DNA of 32,500 nucleotides from Chromera velia. Its lineage: Eukaryota; Sar; Chromeraceae. The notes under the pieces were generated by a model that saw only the letters and a list, made by a program, of their open reading frames with translations, had not been told where the DNA came from and searched no databases. Positions 1-8,339 of this stretch are shown piece after piece; the stretch's first letter is position 1, and each line of letters begins with the position of its first letter. Where the stretch lies: positions 2,501 through 35,000 of the forward strand of contig JAHBMJ010004463.1 of assembly GCA_018398765.1 (NCBI GenBank), in the 5' to 3' direction. Both the position numbers and the translations under genes were made by a program.

Positions 1-323
1 GTCTCCCTTTTCACAATTGACGCGCAAGCTTCCATGCATTTTCCGAAAAGGACTTCCTTCACAGGGGATTGAACAACTTCCTGTCCCAAAAGCCGGCTCA
101 AAAGACTTACGCAGACTGACCCAAATATCTTCAGGGCCTCGTAGATTTTCTTTCGAGGAATTTCGTACATGTCCCAGATCTTGAAGATGAATTCACTCGT
201 GACAAGATCGGTAGAGGGGAACAGCCTCGCGGTCGGGAGACCTACCATCTTCTTGCGTTGCAACATGACAGCTCCTTCGGCAACGGGAGCACCTCCCCTC
301 CGAGTGCGCTCGGGTGTCGCCAT
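1..323 (-). CDS. 5' part of an unrecognised protein gene (runs off left edge)
   Basis: Read on the minus strand, an ATG at 321-323 opens a frame with no stop to the window edge (107 complete codons). An in-frame TAG four codons upstream supports this start, and the context AAAATGG is favourable. The N-terminus is basic and low-complexity (MATPERTRRGG), followed by a helical-looking segment with FIFKIWDMYEIPRKKIYEAL and then a short hydrophobic stretch around residues 65-76. I do not recognise the family. An internal GTAAGT at about 110 followed by a CAG 30 bases later would be frame-neutral if removed, so a tiny intron cannot be excluded. The upstream flank carries the 669-796 repeat and then the copia element. 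It could alternatively be an internal exon of a longer gene, but the in-frame stop argues against that. Confidence 0.55.
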   Translation of the reverse strand, partial: MATPERTRRGGAPVAEGAVMLQRKKMVGLPTARLFPSTDLVTSEFIFKIWDMYEIPRKKIYEALKIFGSVCVSLLSRLLGQEVVQSPVKEVLFGKCMEACASIVKRE

Positions 324-668
324 TTTTGGATGCGCGTTCTAACCGTTGCCTTTGCTGCGCAGCTGTCACTGCCACTCTTCTGACATAGGGTGTCGACTCG
401 ATCTGCCTCCAAGATGTCCATCATCTTGTATATTCGTACACATATATACGCGTACAAAACGAAGATCGCTTGCATGAGTCAGTCGATCTGCATGCATGCA
501 TGCATGATCGACATGCAGGCATCCGCATGCAGTGTGTCTAAAAATGTCACTTTTACACCCGGTCTCAGGTGAGTGCCTTAATCAGGTGTTCATGCAGCGG
601 TCGATATATATACTTGAAAATCACGCATGCATGCTTCGGCGCGCGAATGCGCGCGAACAAACTTCATC
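324..668. other. 5' flank of the left-edge gene, TGCATGCA-rich
   Basis: No coding frame is convincing here. The stretch holds repeated GCATGCATGC motifs near 490-505 and 626-636 and a short alternating purine-pyrimidine patch (gcgcgcgaatgcgcgcg near 640). It would contain the promoter of the minus-strand gene starting at 323. No TATA element could be assigned with confidence. Confidence 0.35.
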
Positions 669-796
669 GCCTCGGGGGGCAGCTCAGCTCTGCTGAGATC
701 AGCCGAGAGGCCCTGAGATCGCACGCACTCGCATAACGCATTTTTTCATTTTTGGGGGGGGGATCGGTTCTGCCTCTGTCACGGTCGGTGTCGCCC
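669..796. repeat. Dispersed repeat, left copy (inverted partner at 28551-28688)
   Basis: The segment from gcctcggggggcagctcagc to about ggtgtcgcc matches the reverse complement of 28551-28688 with few differences. The match includes the shared core gagaggccctgagatcgcac and the poly-G run before gatcg. The similarity ends where the copia LTR begins, so the retrotransposon probably inserted at or inside this repeat. The family is unknown. It has no coding potential that I can defend. Confidence 0.75.
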
Positions 797-797
797 G

Positions 798-1083
798 AGA
801 TAAGCAAAGTATAGGTCATACGGACGTATACTAGCTATAGCATCATCGAGCTCAGAATTACAGAGCCCTTTAGCTTAGACAACATACTCGTGTATAGAAA
901 GTCTGTCAGTCTAAAGGTCTGAACTGAAACCTCCTGATATCAATTTATTGATTTCAATCACTGCTAAGATAAAACGGAAATAAAATGCATGCAAAAAGAA
1001 AATGCATGGAAACGCATGCATGGCGGCGCGGGCCGATGGCGGTATCGCTGGTGGTGGCGGCGACAGACCTACATGGCTCTACT
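798..1083 (-). repeat. Copia 3' LTR (left copy)
   Basis: A direct repeat of 7194-7468. It shares agataagcaaagtata at one end and acatggctctact at the other, with scattered substitutions between. It is the 3' LTR because the internal genes read on the minus strand. The divergence between the two copies points to an old insertion. Confidence 0.85.
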
Positions 1084-1093
1084 CCCCCCCTGA
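1084..1093 (-). promoter_or_regulatory. Polypurine tract of the copia element
   Basis: On the minus strand a run of seven Gs within the tract AGGGGGGGAG abuts the start of the 3' LTR. This is the position and composition expected of the plus-strand primer in LTR retrotransposons. The equivalent flank outside the other LTR is not G-rich. Confidence 0.6.
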
Positions 1094-1345
1094 GGAAGGT
1101 AAGCAGTATGTCAACAGGGTTGCCTAAACTCATTAAGGTCAGTCGCATGCTCCAACCAACTGAGCTGATTCAAAGTTTGCTGACCATGTGTGATCAAATT
1201 TCTTGAACTTTATTAGTCCATTTGCCAACTGTTGAGTCTCTCTATCGCAGTGACGAAGCTTTACGTCCATTCTTTTTACTTCCTGAACACACCAGGCCAA
1301 AATCCCGAACAATCCCTCTTTCATCTTTACTACCCCCATTTCTAT

Positions 1346-1540
1346 TTAACTGAGGCTTGTTGCACTATCTAAAAACAAAACAACTTTAAGTAAGGGAAAA
1401 AGGAAATGAAGAGTTTGAAGCATCAAGGGAAGATGTTTTAATCCCATTCGGATTGCAAGGAGCTCAGCTCTAGGTGCAGACAATACCTTTCTCTTCTCCT
1501 TGTAAGTCACCCAGTCAAGGACATTCAACCAACAAATCAA
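1346..1540 (-). pseudogene. Copia RNase H fragment
   Basis: The minus-strand frame includes APRAELLAIRMGLKHL preceded by a tryptophan- and lysine-rich segment. In intact copia polyproteins this is the RNase H stretch (S..EAEL.A...), where the Glu is catalytic. It follows the reverse-transcriptase C-terminal fragment on the same strand but in a different frame, so the polyprotein is broken. The domain is incomplete. Confidence 0.55.
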
Positions 1541-1561
1541 AGACTATGAGCCATCAGCACG

Positions 1562-2774
1562 CTAAAAAAGAAAAGCAAACCGAGAGGAACAGGTGGATGC
1601 ATCAAATGCTATATCTACAAACAAACGCAGTTGTGCAAAACGAAAACGAATGCGCATAAACCTGAGCCTCTTTCTCTTTGCTGCAACTAAACGCAAGACA
1701 GTGATCACTACAGTAAGATGCCTAACTGTGGGTGTGTTAGAGAACTGTGCAAGTCTGTAGACAGTAAAAGCAATGTCAAATCGTAAACAAGAGACCCACA
1801 TGGCTCTCCCTACCCACTTTCTCATCTCACCCTCAAGGCGTATGTCGATCTTGCCTGGAGAAGGAGGCAAAAAGTCTGATTCCACTAACACCCCACTTCT
1901 TTTCCCGAGAGACAAAGCCTTCAGAGTCAACTCTATCGATTAGCAGATTGCCTCATCTGTTCTGAACACATTAAAACCAACCAGCTTAACACTCTCGGAT
2001 GAAAGTAAAGTCGCGTCGTCCATTGATACGGGTCCTGTCTGTGCAATTTGTTTCAAGGTTGAAAGAGGATAAAGGGACGCACAAGTCAAATTATCAACGT
2101 AATGAGACAGCATTACCTTCAGTGATGGATGAATCATCTGCTCTGGCTAACTGAGGAACAGTCACCCCCTTGTCTATCTTTATGTGGGTACTTTCCATGA
2201 TCTTTTTCCATCCAATCTTGAAAAGAACTTGACTATCACAAAAAAAGAGACCAAAGATTCATGGTGCATCTTTTAAGCCATATGCTGCCGAACGCAAAAG
2301 ATACATAACTCCTGATTTAAACCCCCTCGCAATGGCTGCTAGAGGTAACCACTTTGGCATTCTGACTCCAATCCTCCCTACTGACTCAGGAAGGCGCTAG
2401 CAAAGGCGTAGCTGCAGAAAGGCACATGTCACATCTGCAAACGCAACTCCCCATGACTTCACCAAAGTAAAAATAAAAAGAATGTGAAGAGAGGTGACGT
2501 CTGGAGTACTAGAATATGTCTCTACGTTCCTTCTGTCGAAAAAGGAGTTGCCAGCAAGAACAAGCCTCGCTTTTACCTTTCTGCTCATGGACCCCCCCGC
2601 ACTGACTAATTTCCATGTCATCACCCACATCAAAGGGATGATTGTCAGAAGAGAAGAAACAGACATTGTCAGAAGAAGCGGCCGAAGAAGAAGAAGACTA
2701 TCCAGTTGCAGGAAGCTCCCCCCCCAATGACTGAAAAGAAACCCACTTCCTAGTCTCTCTGTCTTTCGCATCAT
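1562..2774 (-). pseudogene. Copia reverse transcriptase, broken
   Basis: Three successive minus-strand pieces look like copia reverse transcriptase (RVT_2). About 2774-2397 has KARLVLAGNSFFDRR and then FADVTCAFLQ, the N-terminal finger and first catalytic Asp region. About 2300-2270 has AAYGLKDAP followed at once by a stop. 2137-1940 has HYVDN where the catalytic YVDD box is expected. 1930-1562 has GRAMWVS..FDIAF...RLAQFSN.PTVRHL, the conserved C-terminal region. The pieces are in different frames, contain a nonsense codon, and have Asn for the second Asp of the YVDD box. The enzyme must be inactive. Homology is by motif recognition only. Confidence 0.8.
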
Positions 2775-2864
2775 TGAACTTTCCGTCTTTCACTTCTTTC
2801 CATTCGGCTTTCTTGTGGGTCTTTCCCACCTCACTCTCTACTGTGAGACAGTCTGGCTTGCTGT

Positions 2865-3864
2865 CTACCTTCTAATACTTTTCTGCCGCCTCAGTGTCAT
2901 ATCCTCTACATTTAAAAGAAAACAAACGAGCAGAACAAATAGAAGAAAAATCACATGAGGGAGAGAAAGAAGAAGTAGAAATAAAATTGACTCCCTCCCC
3001 CTGAGCTGCCCCCCCGTCGTCTCCCTATCCGCCCTCTCCACCTGGCTGAGCTCCATTCAAAACATTCAAAATGTTTTGTGGAACCTTTTCCTCCCTCCCC
3101 ACCTTCTGAACGTTAAAGACGTTGGAGATTCTGTTCCCTGCCACCCTTTGCGTATTGCAAGTATCATCAAGACCCAAAGAACGGTTGAAAACGAGTTCCT
3201 CTTCACCAACAGAAAGTGATGAGACAAGAATTTGACCTGTTGGAGTGAGTTGACCCCACTCCACAGGACGGAGACGGCCAGAAACCGAGACGAGTGCGCA
3301 TCGCCCCCTCAGCCCCCCCACTGCTACAACAGGGGCTGCAAGGGCGACTAAAACCAGAGGAACAACCCCGTCCCCCTCCCTAACCCCCCCTCCATCTTCT
3401 TCTCCTTCATTCACTTACCCATCCCCGCCTTCCTCTCTCTGTTCGTCAGATGAAAGATCAGAGGGAGGAAGATGAACGCGTGAATACGAAGAACTTCAAG
3501 AAGTGGAAGAAGAATTGGAAGAAGAAGGAATGTGACGATACATGATGAAAGAAAACAAACCCGAAAGTTGAAAAACTCCTGGATCGGCATACTCAACGTC
3601 TTTCCAAGAAACAACCAATGCTTTCACCCAGCGGAATCAGACAGCGCACCGCTAAAAAACCATACACTCTGACTGGGTGAGTCCGTAGGCAAAAACGCCA
3701 AACGAGCCTCGGGGATGTGCTGTCTTATTCTTTCTTTCTCCCCCCCAACTGATTGGGTCCCCCGGCATGAAGGATGCATCAGGAATCTCACTAGTGGCAG
3801 CAAAGATGGGAGAGGACCCCCGAGACGTGGCTGTTTGATTATATGCATACTCAACATACAGAGG
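2865..3864. other. Copia interior with no recognisable domain
   Basis: This stretch lies between the integrase and reverse-transcriptase fragments. In intact copia elements it is the poorly conserved linker of the polyprotein. Only low-complexity Glu/Gly- and Pro-rich frames are seen, which are probably decayed linker. I assign nothing further. Confidence 0.4.
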
Positions 3865-3867
3865 AAG

Positions 3868-4609
3868 CTAGAGAGGAAGAAAACAAAGCCATTTTAGTGG
3901 AAAACCAAATATTGCAATCAGTGACTGAATTCCGTCCCTTAACGTTCTGTACCATCTTTCACAGGGACCCCGAGAAGAATCAGGGACAAAAGGGTCCACA
4001 ACTGTACCTGCGGCATTGAGAACTTTACGTACAAGTCCTTTGGTCAGTCCTTTCTCCCCATCGCACCTGAAACGTTTTGGTGCCCCATACTGATGGATCC
4101 ATTCATTTGTGTGCGGAACAAGATCTCTCCCCCCCTTTGAACCCACCATACGACAAAGCACGAGACTTGTGTGGGCATCAATCTGAAAAAAACAAACCCA
4201 AGACAAAAAAAAAGAGAGTTTGAATGCAAGATCGAGTTCGGATAAAAAGCAAAGATCCCCCCAAACCTCATCAAGGAACAAGCGGGGCCTCGAGAGGTAG
4301 TCAGCGTCCCTGGTCCTCCATTTATGGTTGACCGTGTGAGCCCGCTGACAGGAACCATACCAAGGGAGGGAAGCATTCAATCGAGACATCAGAACAGAAA
4401 GAAAAGAAGTATTCCATTACTCTTTCCAAGTGTTAACCAATCTCCTCATACCGGCATGCCCGTGACGGAAATGCTGAAGAAGGATTGAAAAACGAATAGA
4501 AAGAGGAACGAGAGTTATATCACGCAGAAACGGACCGAGTAAAGAGAACTCATCAGTGGTACCCTGCACTCTATTTATTCGGACGCGCTCGCTACGTGGA
4601 GAGGAGATC
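3868..4609 (-). pseudogene. Copia pre-integrase zinc region and integrase core, broken
   Basis: The minus-strand frame at 4560-4417 has HFRHGHAGMRRLVNTWKE, the His-rich part of the GAG-pre-integrase zinc finger. The 4389-3868 frame carries the partner region (CQRAHTVNHKW) and an rve-type core. Its candidate catalytic triad is D in QIDAHTSL, D in FRCDGEKG and E in CERWYRTL. The HTNEWIHQYGAPKRFRCDGE segment is typical of copia integrase. A stop and frame break separate the two parts. A segment at 4183-4266 begins GTTTGG and ends TTTTTTTCAG, so it resembles an intron of 84 nt. A similar TTGTTGTCAG acceptor lies near 4610. Either the element carries introns or these are chance matches in decayed sequence. 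Confidence 0.75.
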
Positions 4610-5029
4610 TGACAACAAAGAAGAAAGAAGAAGGGAAAGTAAATAAAGAAAAGGAACGTATCAATGCATGGTATGCATTTGATGCGCCCTAAAGTGTATG
4701 TACCTACCCCCATTTCCCCCAACCCCTGTCGAGAGAGAGAACAGAAGTAATCACACGGAGGACATAACCATCTGCACCGAGAGACACCATTTACACCCTA
4801 CCTACCCCCTTCGTGATAAGAATGGTGGAGTACCTCCACGCAGCATTCTGGGGGGACTGTGTGAGGCGGACCTACATCACCTCCCCGGTGGCGGTCGGAA
4901 GAGCAGCTCTCCCTGAGAAACGATCGACATGGGGAGTTGAAGAAAGAACATCTGTTACTCCTGGATGGTCGGTCAAATTTTCCCTAGGGGGGGGCACTTC
5001 AGCCGGTTATACCATAGTTACTGACCCTA

Positions 5030-5650
5030 TACCCCCTCCCTACAACATGTGACATCTAACCATCAGTCAAAAGTGGTGCCAATCGATTAGTTACGTTTAA
5101 TTACTCATAAAACTGGCTTCAAGATTGTTAAAAAATTTAGTTTATGGTCAAAAATGATGAAAAATGATGTGTCACACTCATTTTGTCCCTGAACCCCCCA
5201 TAACCGGGTAACCCGTAACCTTTTTTGACCCCCCTCAAAAATGAAGTAACCTCCCTTAAGAAGCATTCAAACGTGTTCTAAACATCATTTTGAATGTTTT
5301 TAAAAGTTGAAAATTTGGTTGGTTACTGAGGTTAAAATCGGTCAAAATGTTTGTAACCGGGTAACCTGTAACCTCTTTATGTAACAAAGATAAAAGAGGG
5401 GTAACCCAAAGTAACCACGTAGCCTATACTTCAAAAACATCAGATTTTGATGTAACTAGACCAGGCGGAGCTCCAGATTGCCGGACTGGCTCGCAAAATT
5501 CTGTTTTTGTTCATATTTTATGTCATTTTGGGCTTAAAATCTACCGTAACCTTCCAGAGTGCCCCCCCCTAGAATTTTCCATAATAGGCATAACTGCTCT
5601 CCCCCCGCTGAAGAGAGGAATTTCTAACAAAACCAAACTCTCTCAGTCGT
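5030..5650. repeat. AT-rich insertion with repeated GTAACC motifs inside the copia element
   Basis: This gene-free stretch contains about ten GTAACC or GGTTAC words. It includes two near-identical blocks about 150 bp apart, taaccgggtaacccgtaacc at 5201-5220 and a matching block at 5353-5374, each with a small palindrome around ccgggtaaccc. Its composition is unlike the flanking gag and integrase remnants, so I infer a secondary insertion or satellite-like expansion. No open frame of note is present. Confidence 0.5.
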
Positions 5651-5699
5651 GACTGTCCCCCCCCCCTCTCACTTGCCAAATGCTTCTGAGTATCGAGAG

Positions 5700-5944
5700 A
5701 CATAAGGCTATCGTTTGATGATGTACGGCGATACCACCGACAAGGGAAGCAGGGTGAAGGTACACTCCATATCCATACGGAGGGGGACGACTGACTTCGG
5801 AACAGGACGAGAGACGATTAGTGCAGGAGACAAGTCAGAAGCCATACAGGCATACTCATAACTCCCGTTCACTCCCTCTCTATTCTCGTGATCTGTTACG
5901 ATTGCTCCTGTGAATCTGCGGATAAAGTCTTCAAGACTTTCCTC
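5700..5944 (-). pseudogene. Copia aspartic protease remnant
   Basis: On the minus strand an open stretch reads through VPLRMDMECTFTLLPLSVV and ends in a stop soon after. The position, directly after gag and before integrase, is that of the copia protease. The segment resembles the catalytic loop region of retropepsins (Asp followed by small residues and then Cys-Thr), but the expected D-T/S-G signature is replaced by D-M-E. It would be inactive. Likeness is judged by eye over a short span. Confidence 0.4.
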
Positions 5945-7146
5945 TTAACCGGGCTGGCTGTTCTCACCTTTATTCTCCATAGCCAATTTGGCTCTCTCTC
6001 TACGTAGACCTTGTGATGCCTGCTGTCTGTCTCTGTTGTACACCCCCTTCTGCTTTTCTTTTCTTACTTTCTGCAGGAAGGCCTGCGCGAGGGCATATGC
6101 CATTTTGTCTATTGGGGGTGGCGGGGGGGTGTTTTGTCTCTGCCCCCCCCCACTGCTGGAGGATGACCTTTCCTGCCCTCTCTGCCCATTTTCCTTTCCT
6201 TTCTTGTCACCTTTCTTCTTCACCCACCTCTCATACTTCCCCATCACTCCCCTCAGTTGAGCCACTGTCAGCCACTGTCTCTTCAGAAATATCAGGGAAA
6301 CAGTGTTCTTCTGCGAGGGATTCAAGGGCACACACTGACTCTGCGAGGGCATCTTGAAGAAGTGTGTCCCGCCCCCGTTTTCTTTGGATCTTGAGTTGGA
6401 GACGGCAAGTGGAATCACAGATTCAACTTTGAATTCTTTACTCTGCTTCCCATCTGACACCTTCAAGACCCCTCGGAGGACGGAAGGAACCCATTTCTTC
6501 CTATTGATGCCTTGGCTCTCTATGTCTGTCCTAGAATACAACTCGGAAAAGAAGGACTTCTGACGGATGAGTGAGGATTTAATAGGTGCTGAGCGGTTGC
6601 CTTGTTCTGCTACTGCTTGGTTGCCCCACAGAGGGGCGATTCTCTTCACTTCTTCTGGGACACAGTACCAAAAGAGAATCCCTGCCAACCTATCTCCAAT
6701 ATCCACCCCAAGTTTCTTTATCTCTGCGTACACAAGCGAGAAACACTCTAATGACTCTTGAAGAGACAAAGACGCGATGGAGACGAAACAAAACATGAAA
6801 AAGAGAGAGCAAAAGAGAAGGTAAATCATGAAGTCTTCATCCACCTGCAGATCAAGGTTCTTGATCAGCTCTGCGTACGTTGTCTTCACCCAATCTCAAA
6901 ACTTTTTCTCATACTCGGCATCTGTGTCAGCCCCCCTTTAAGGGACAGTATAACCGCTTTCACTCTGAATCGATTGGACAAGGGAAAGGATCGATTCGTC
7001 AGACTCAGGGCACATGATCATCAAAGAATCTCCAAGGAGTTGGAGACCTTTAACAAATGCAGTACCGCCCGCCCAGATGGAGACAGCTTCTCCATATTTC
7101 TGAGGGGTAGAGAATTCCGAACGAGCCGGAGGATAGTCAGATGACC
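5945..7146 (-). pseudogene. Copia gag, interrupted
   Basis: One minus-strand frame can be followed from about 7146 (DYPPARSEFSTPQKYGEAV) to the stop at 5945, interrupted by a TAA near 6929 and a TGA near 6898. The segment from 6889 down is open for 314 codons and includes LKVSDGKQSKEFKVESVI and a Lys/Arg/Gln-rich, Ser/Gly-rich tail typical of a nucleic-acid-binding gag C-terminus. No CCHC zinc knuckle is visible. The location immediately inside the 5' LTR fits gag. Continuity of frame across the two nonsense codons suggests fairly recent inactivation. Confidence 0.6.
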
Positions 7147-7193
7147 TCTGGATATGACAATAGATCGAAACAGCAAATGAGGCTATTAACCGC

Positions 7194-7468
7194 AGATAAG
7201 CAAAGTATAAGTCATATGGACGTATACTAGCTATGCCATCATCAAGCTCAGGATCACAAAGCCCTTTTACTTGGATAACATACTCGTATATAGAAAGTTT
7301 GTCAGTCTAAAAGTCTGAACTGAAACCTCCTGATGTCGATTTATCAATCTCAATCACCGCCAAGATGAAATAGAAATAAAATGCATGCAGAAATACACGG
7401 CGGCGCGGTGGCACGGGCCGATGGCAGCGTTGCTTGCGGTGGCGGTGACAGACCCACATGGCTCTACT
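7194..7468 (-). repeat. Copia 5' LTR (right copy)
   Basis: A direct repeat of 798-1083, aligned from agataagcaaag to acatggctctact. For the minus-strand element this is the promoter-bearing 5' LTR. The polypyrimidine tract begins directly outside it. The inner flank (7170-7193) should hold the primer binding site, but I could not match it to a tRNA 3' end. Confidence 0.85.
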
Positions 7469-7754
7469 GTTTTCTCCATATTTTCTTTCCGTTTCTTTCT
7501 ATTTTTTCTTTCTTACTTTCTTTTTTCCCTCCGCTTTCGTCCTTCCTTCCATGTCTCTCTCTCTTCCCCTCTCTATTTTTCTTTTTCACCACCTCTCTTT
7601 GCCCGCCCTTCCCCTGCTTTCTGTGTTGCTTTCCTTCTTTTTTTCCTTCTCTCCCCCTTTCTTTCCTTCCTTTTTCTTCTGTGTTTCTTTCCTTCCTCCC
7701 TTCCTTCGTTCTTTTGTTCTTTCCTTTCTCTTTGTCTTTCTTTCTCCTAGTCTT

Positions 7755-7801
<47 letters not shown>

Positions 7802-7802
7802 T

Positions 7803-7876
<74 letters not shown>

Positions 7877-8050
7877 TTTTTCTTTCTTTCTTCCTTCTTT
7901 CCTTTCTTTCTTTCTTTCTTTCGTTCGTTTGTTCGTTCATTCGTTCTTTTCTTCCTTTCTTCCTTCTTTCCTTCCTCACTTCCTTTCTTCCTTCTTTCTT
8001 TTCTCTGCTTTGTTCTTTGAATCGTTCCTCTCTCGTTCGTTCGTTTGTCA
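7469..8050. repeat. 580-bp polypyrimidine (CT/TTTC) tract
   Basis: The plus strand is almost purely pyrimidine for nearly 600 bases. It includes two long (TC)n runs around 7758-7842 and (TTTC)n around 7842-7920, then degraded TTCG/TTCC variants. Any open frames here (Phe/Ser/Leu or Lys/Glu/Arg rich) are artefacts of the repeat. The tract lies between the copia LTR and the last visible exon of the minus-strand gene, so it is probably intronic or flanking. Confidence 0.9.
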
Positions 8051-8076
8051 ACTCTGCCATGCCGTAGTAAGCCCAC

Positions 8077-8339
8077 CTTGGAATCTGGTAGATAACAATC
8101 TTGCCTTCCTTTAAGCCGATTGCCAGGAGCTTCGTTTGCATGCGTCTAAAATAGACGTATGTGACTGCGCTTGAATGGCTGATCATTTCTACGTACTGAA
8201 CCATCTCAAGCCCCCCACTGCCCTTCCCTGGTGTCTTCACCCACGCGCTCTCTGTCCCTCTCACGGATGGTCGCAAGAGGTTCTTGACGATCTTCTCTTC
8301 TAGAAGCTTCTCCCCCCCTCTAGTGGCTCTCTGGTGTGA
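8077..8339 (-). CDS. WD40-like exon of the minus-strand gene
   Basis: This exon is bounded by acceptor GACTGCAG (8345-8340) and donor CCAAG|GTGGGC (8077|8076), with 87 codons plus two bases. The C-terminal half reads HSSAVTYVYFRRMQTKLLAI and then GLKEGKIVIYQIP. That resembles one WD40 blade: a His, a hydrophobic strand, then G-x2-x-G-x-I-x-I-Y in place of the usual G..DG.I.IW. Only one blade is seen in this exon. Further blades would have to lie beyond the 7469-8050 tract and the retrotransposon, or the gene is truncated there. Confidence 0.5.

Larger units (their letters stand above)
798..7468 (-). mobile_element. Degenerate Ty1/copia LTR retrotransposon
   Basis: Two direct repeats of about 280 bp (798-1083 and 7194-7468) bracket a region that, read on the minus strand, has gag, protease remnant, pre-integrase and integrase, reverse transcriptase and RNase H in that order. 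That order defines the copia superfamily. A G-rich polypurine tract (1084-1093) lies just inside the left LTR, where the 3' LTR of a minus-strand element should be. All coding parts carry stops or frameshifts, so the element is not autonomous. I found no clear target-site duplication, canonical TG...CA termini or tRNA primer site. An AT-rich segment with repeated GTAACC motifs sits between gag and integrase. The insertion lies between the left-edge gene and the gene at 8077-11503. Confidence 0.85.

Noticed and set aside
3025-3414. Gly/Glu-rich minus-strand frame inside the copia element
   Set aside because: It is open by composition, lies in the polyprotein linker and has no recognisable domain.
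793-7473. Target-site duplication around the copia LTRs
   Set aside because: Flanking five-base words (gcccg and gtttt) do not match. It is either lost by mutation or the LTR ends are slightly misplaced.
7464-8276. Long Lys/Glu/Arg-rich and Phe/Ser/Leu-rich open frames
   Set aside because: They are translations of the polypyrimidine tract. Only the part beyond 8077 on the minus strand has non-repetitive, exon-like sequence.
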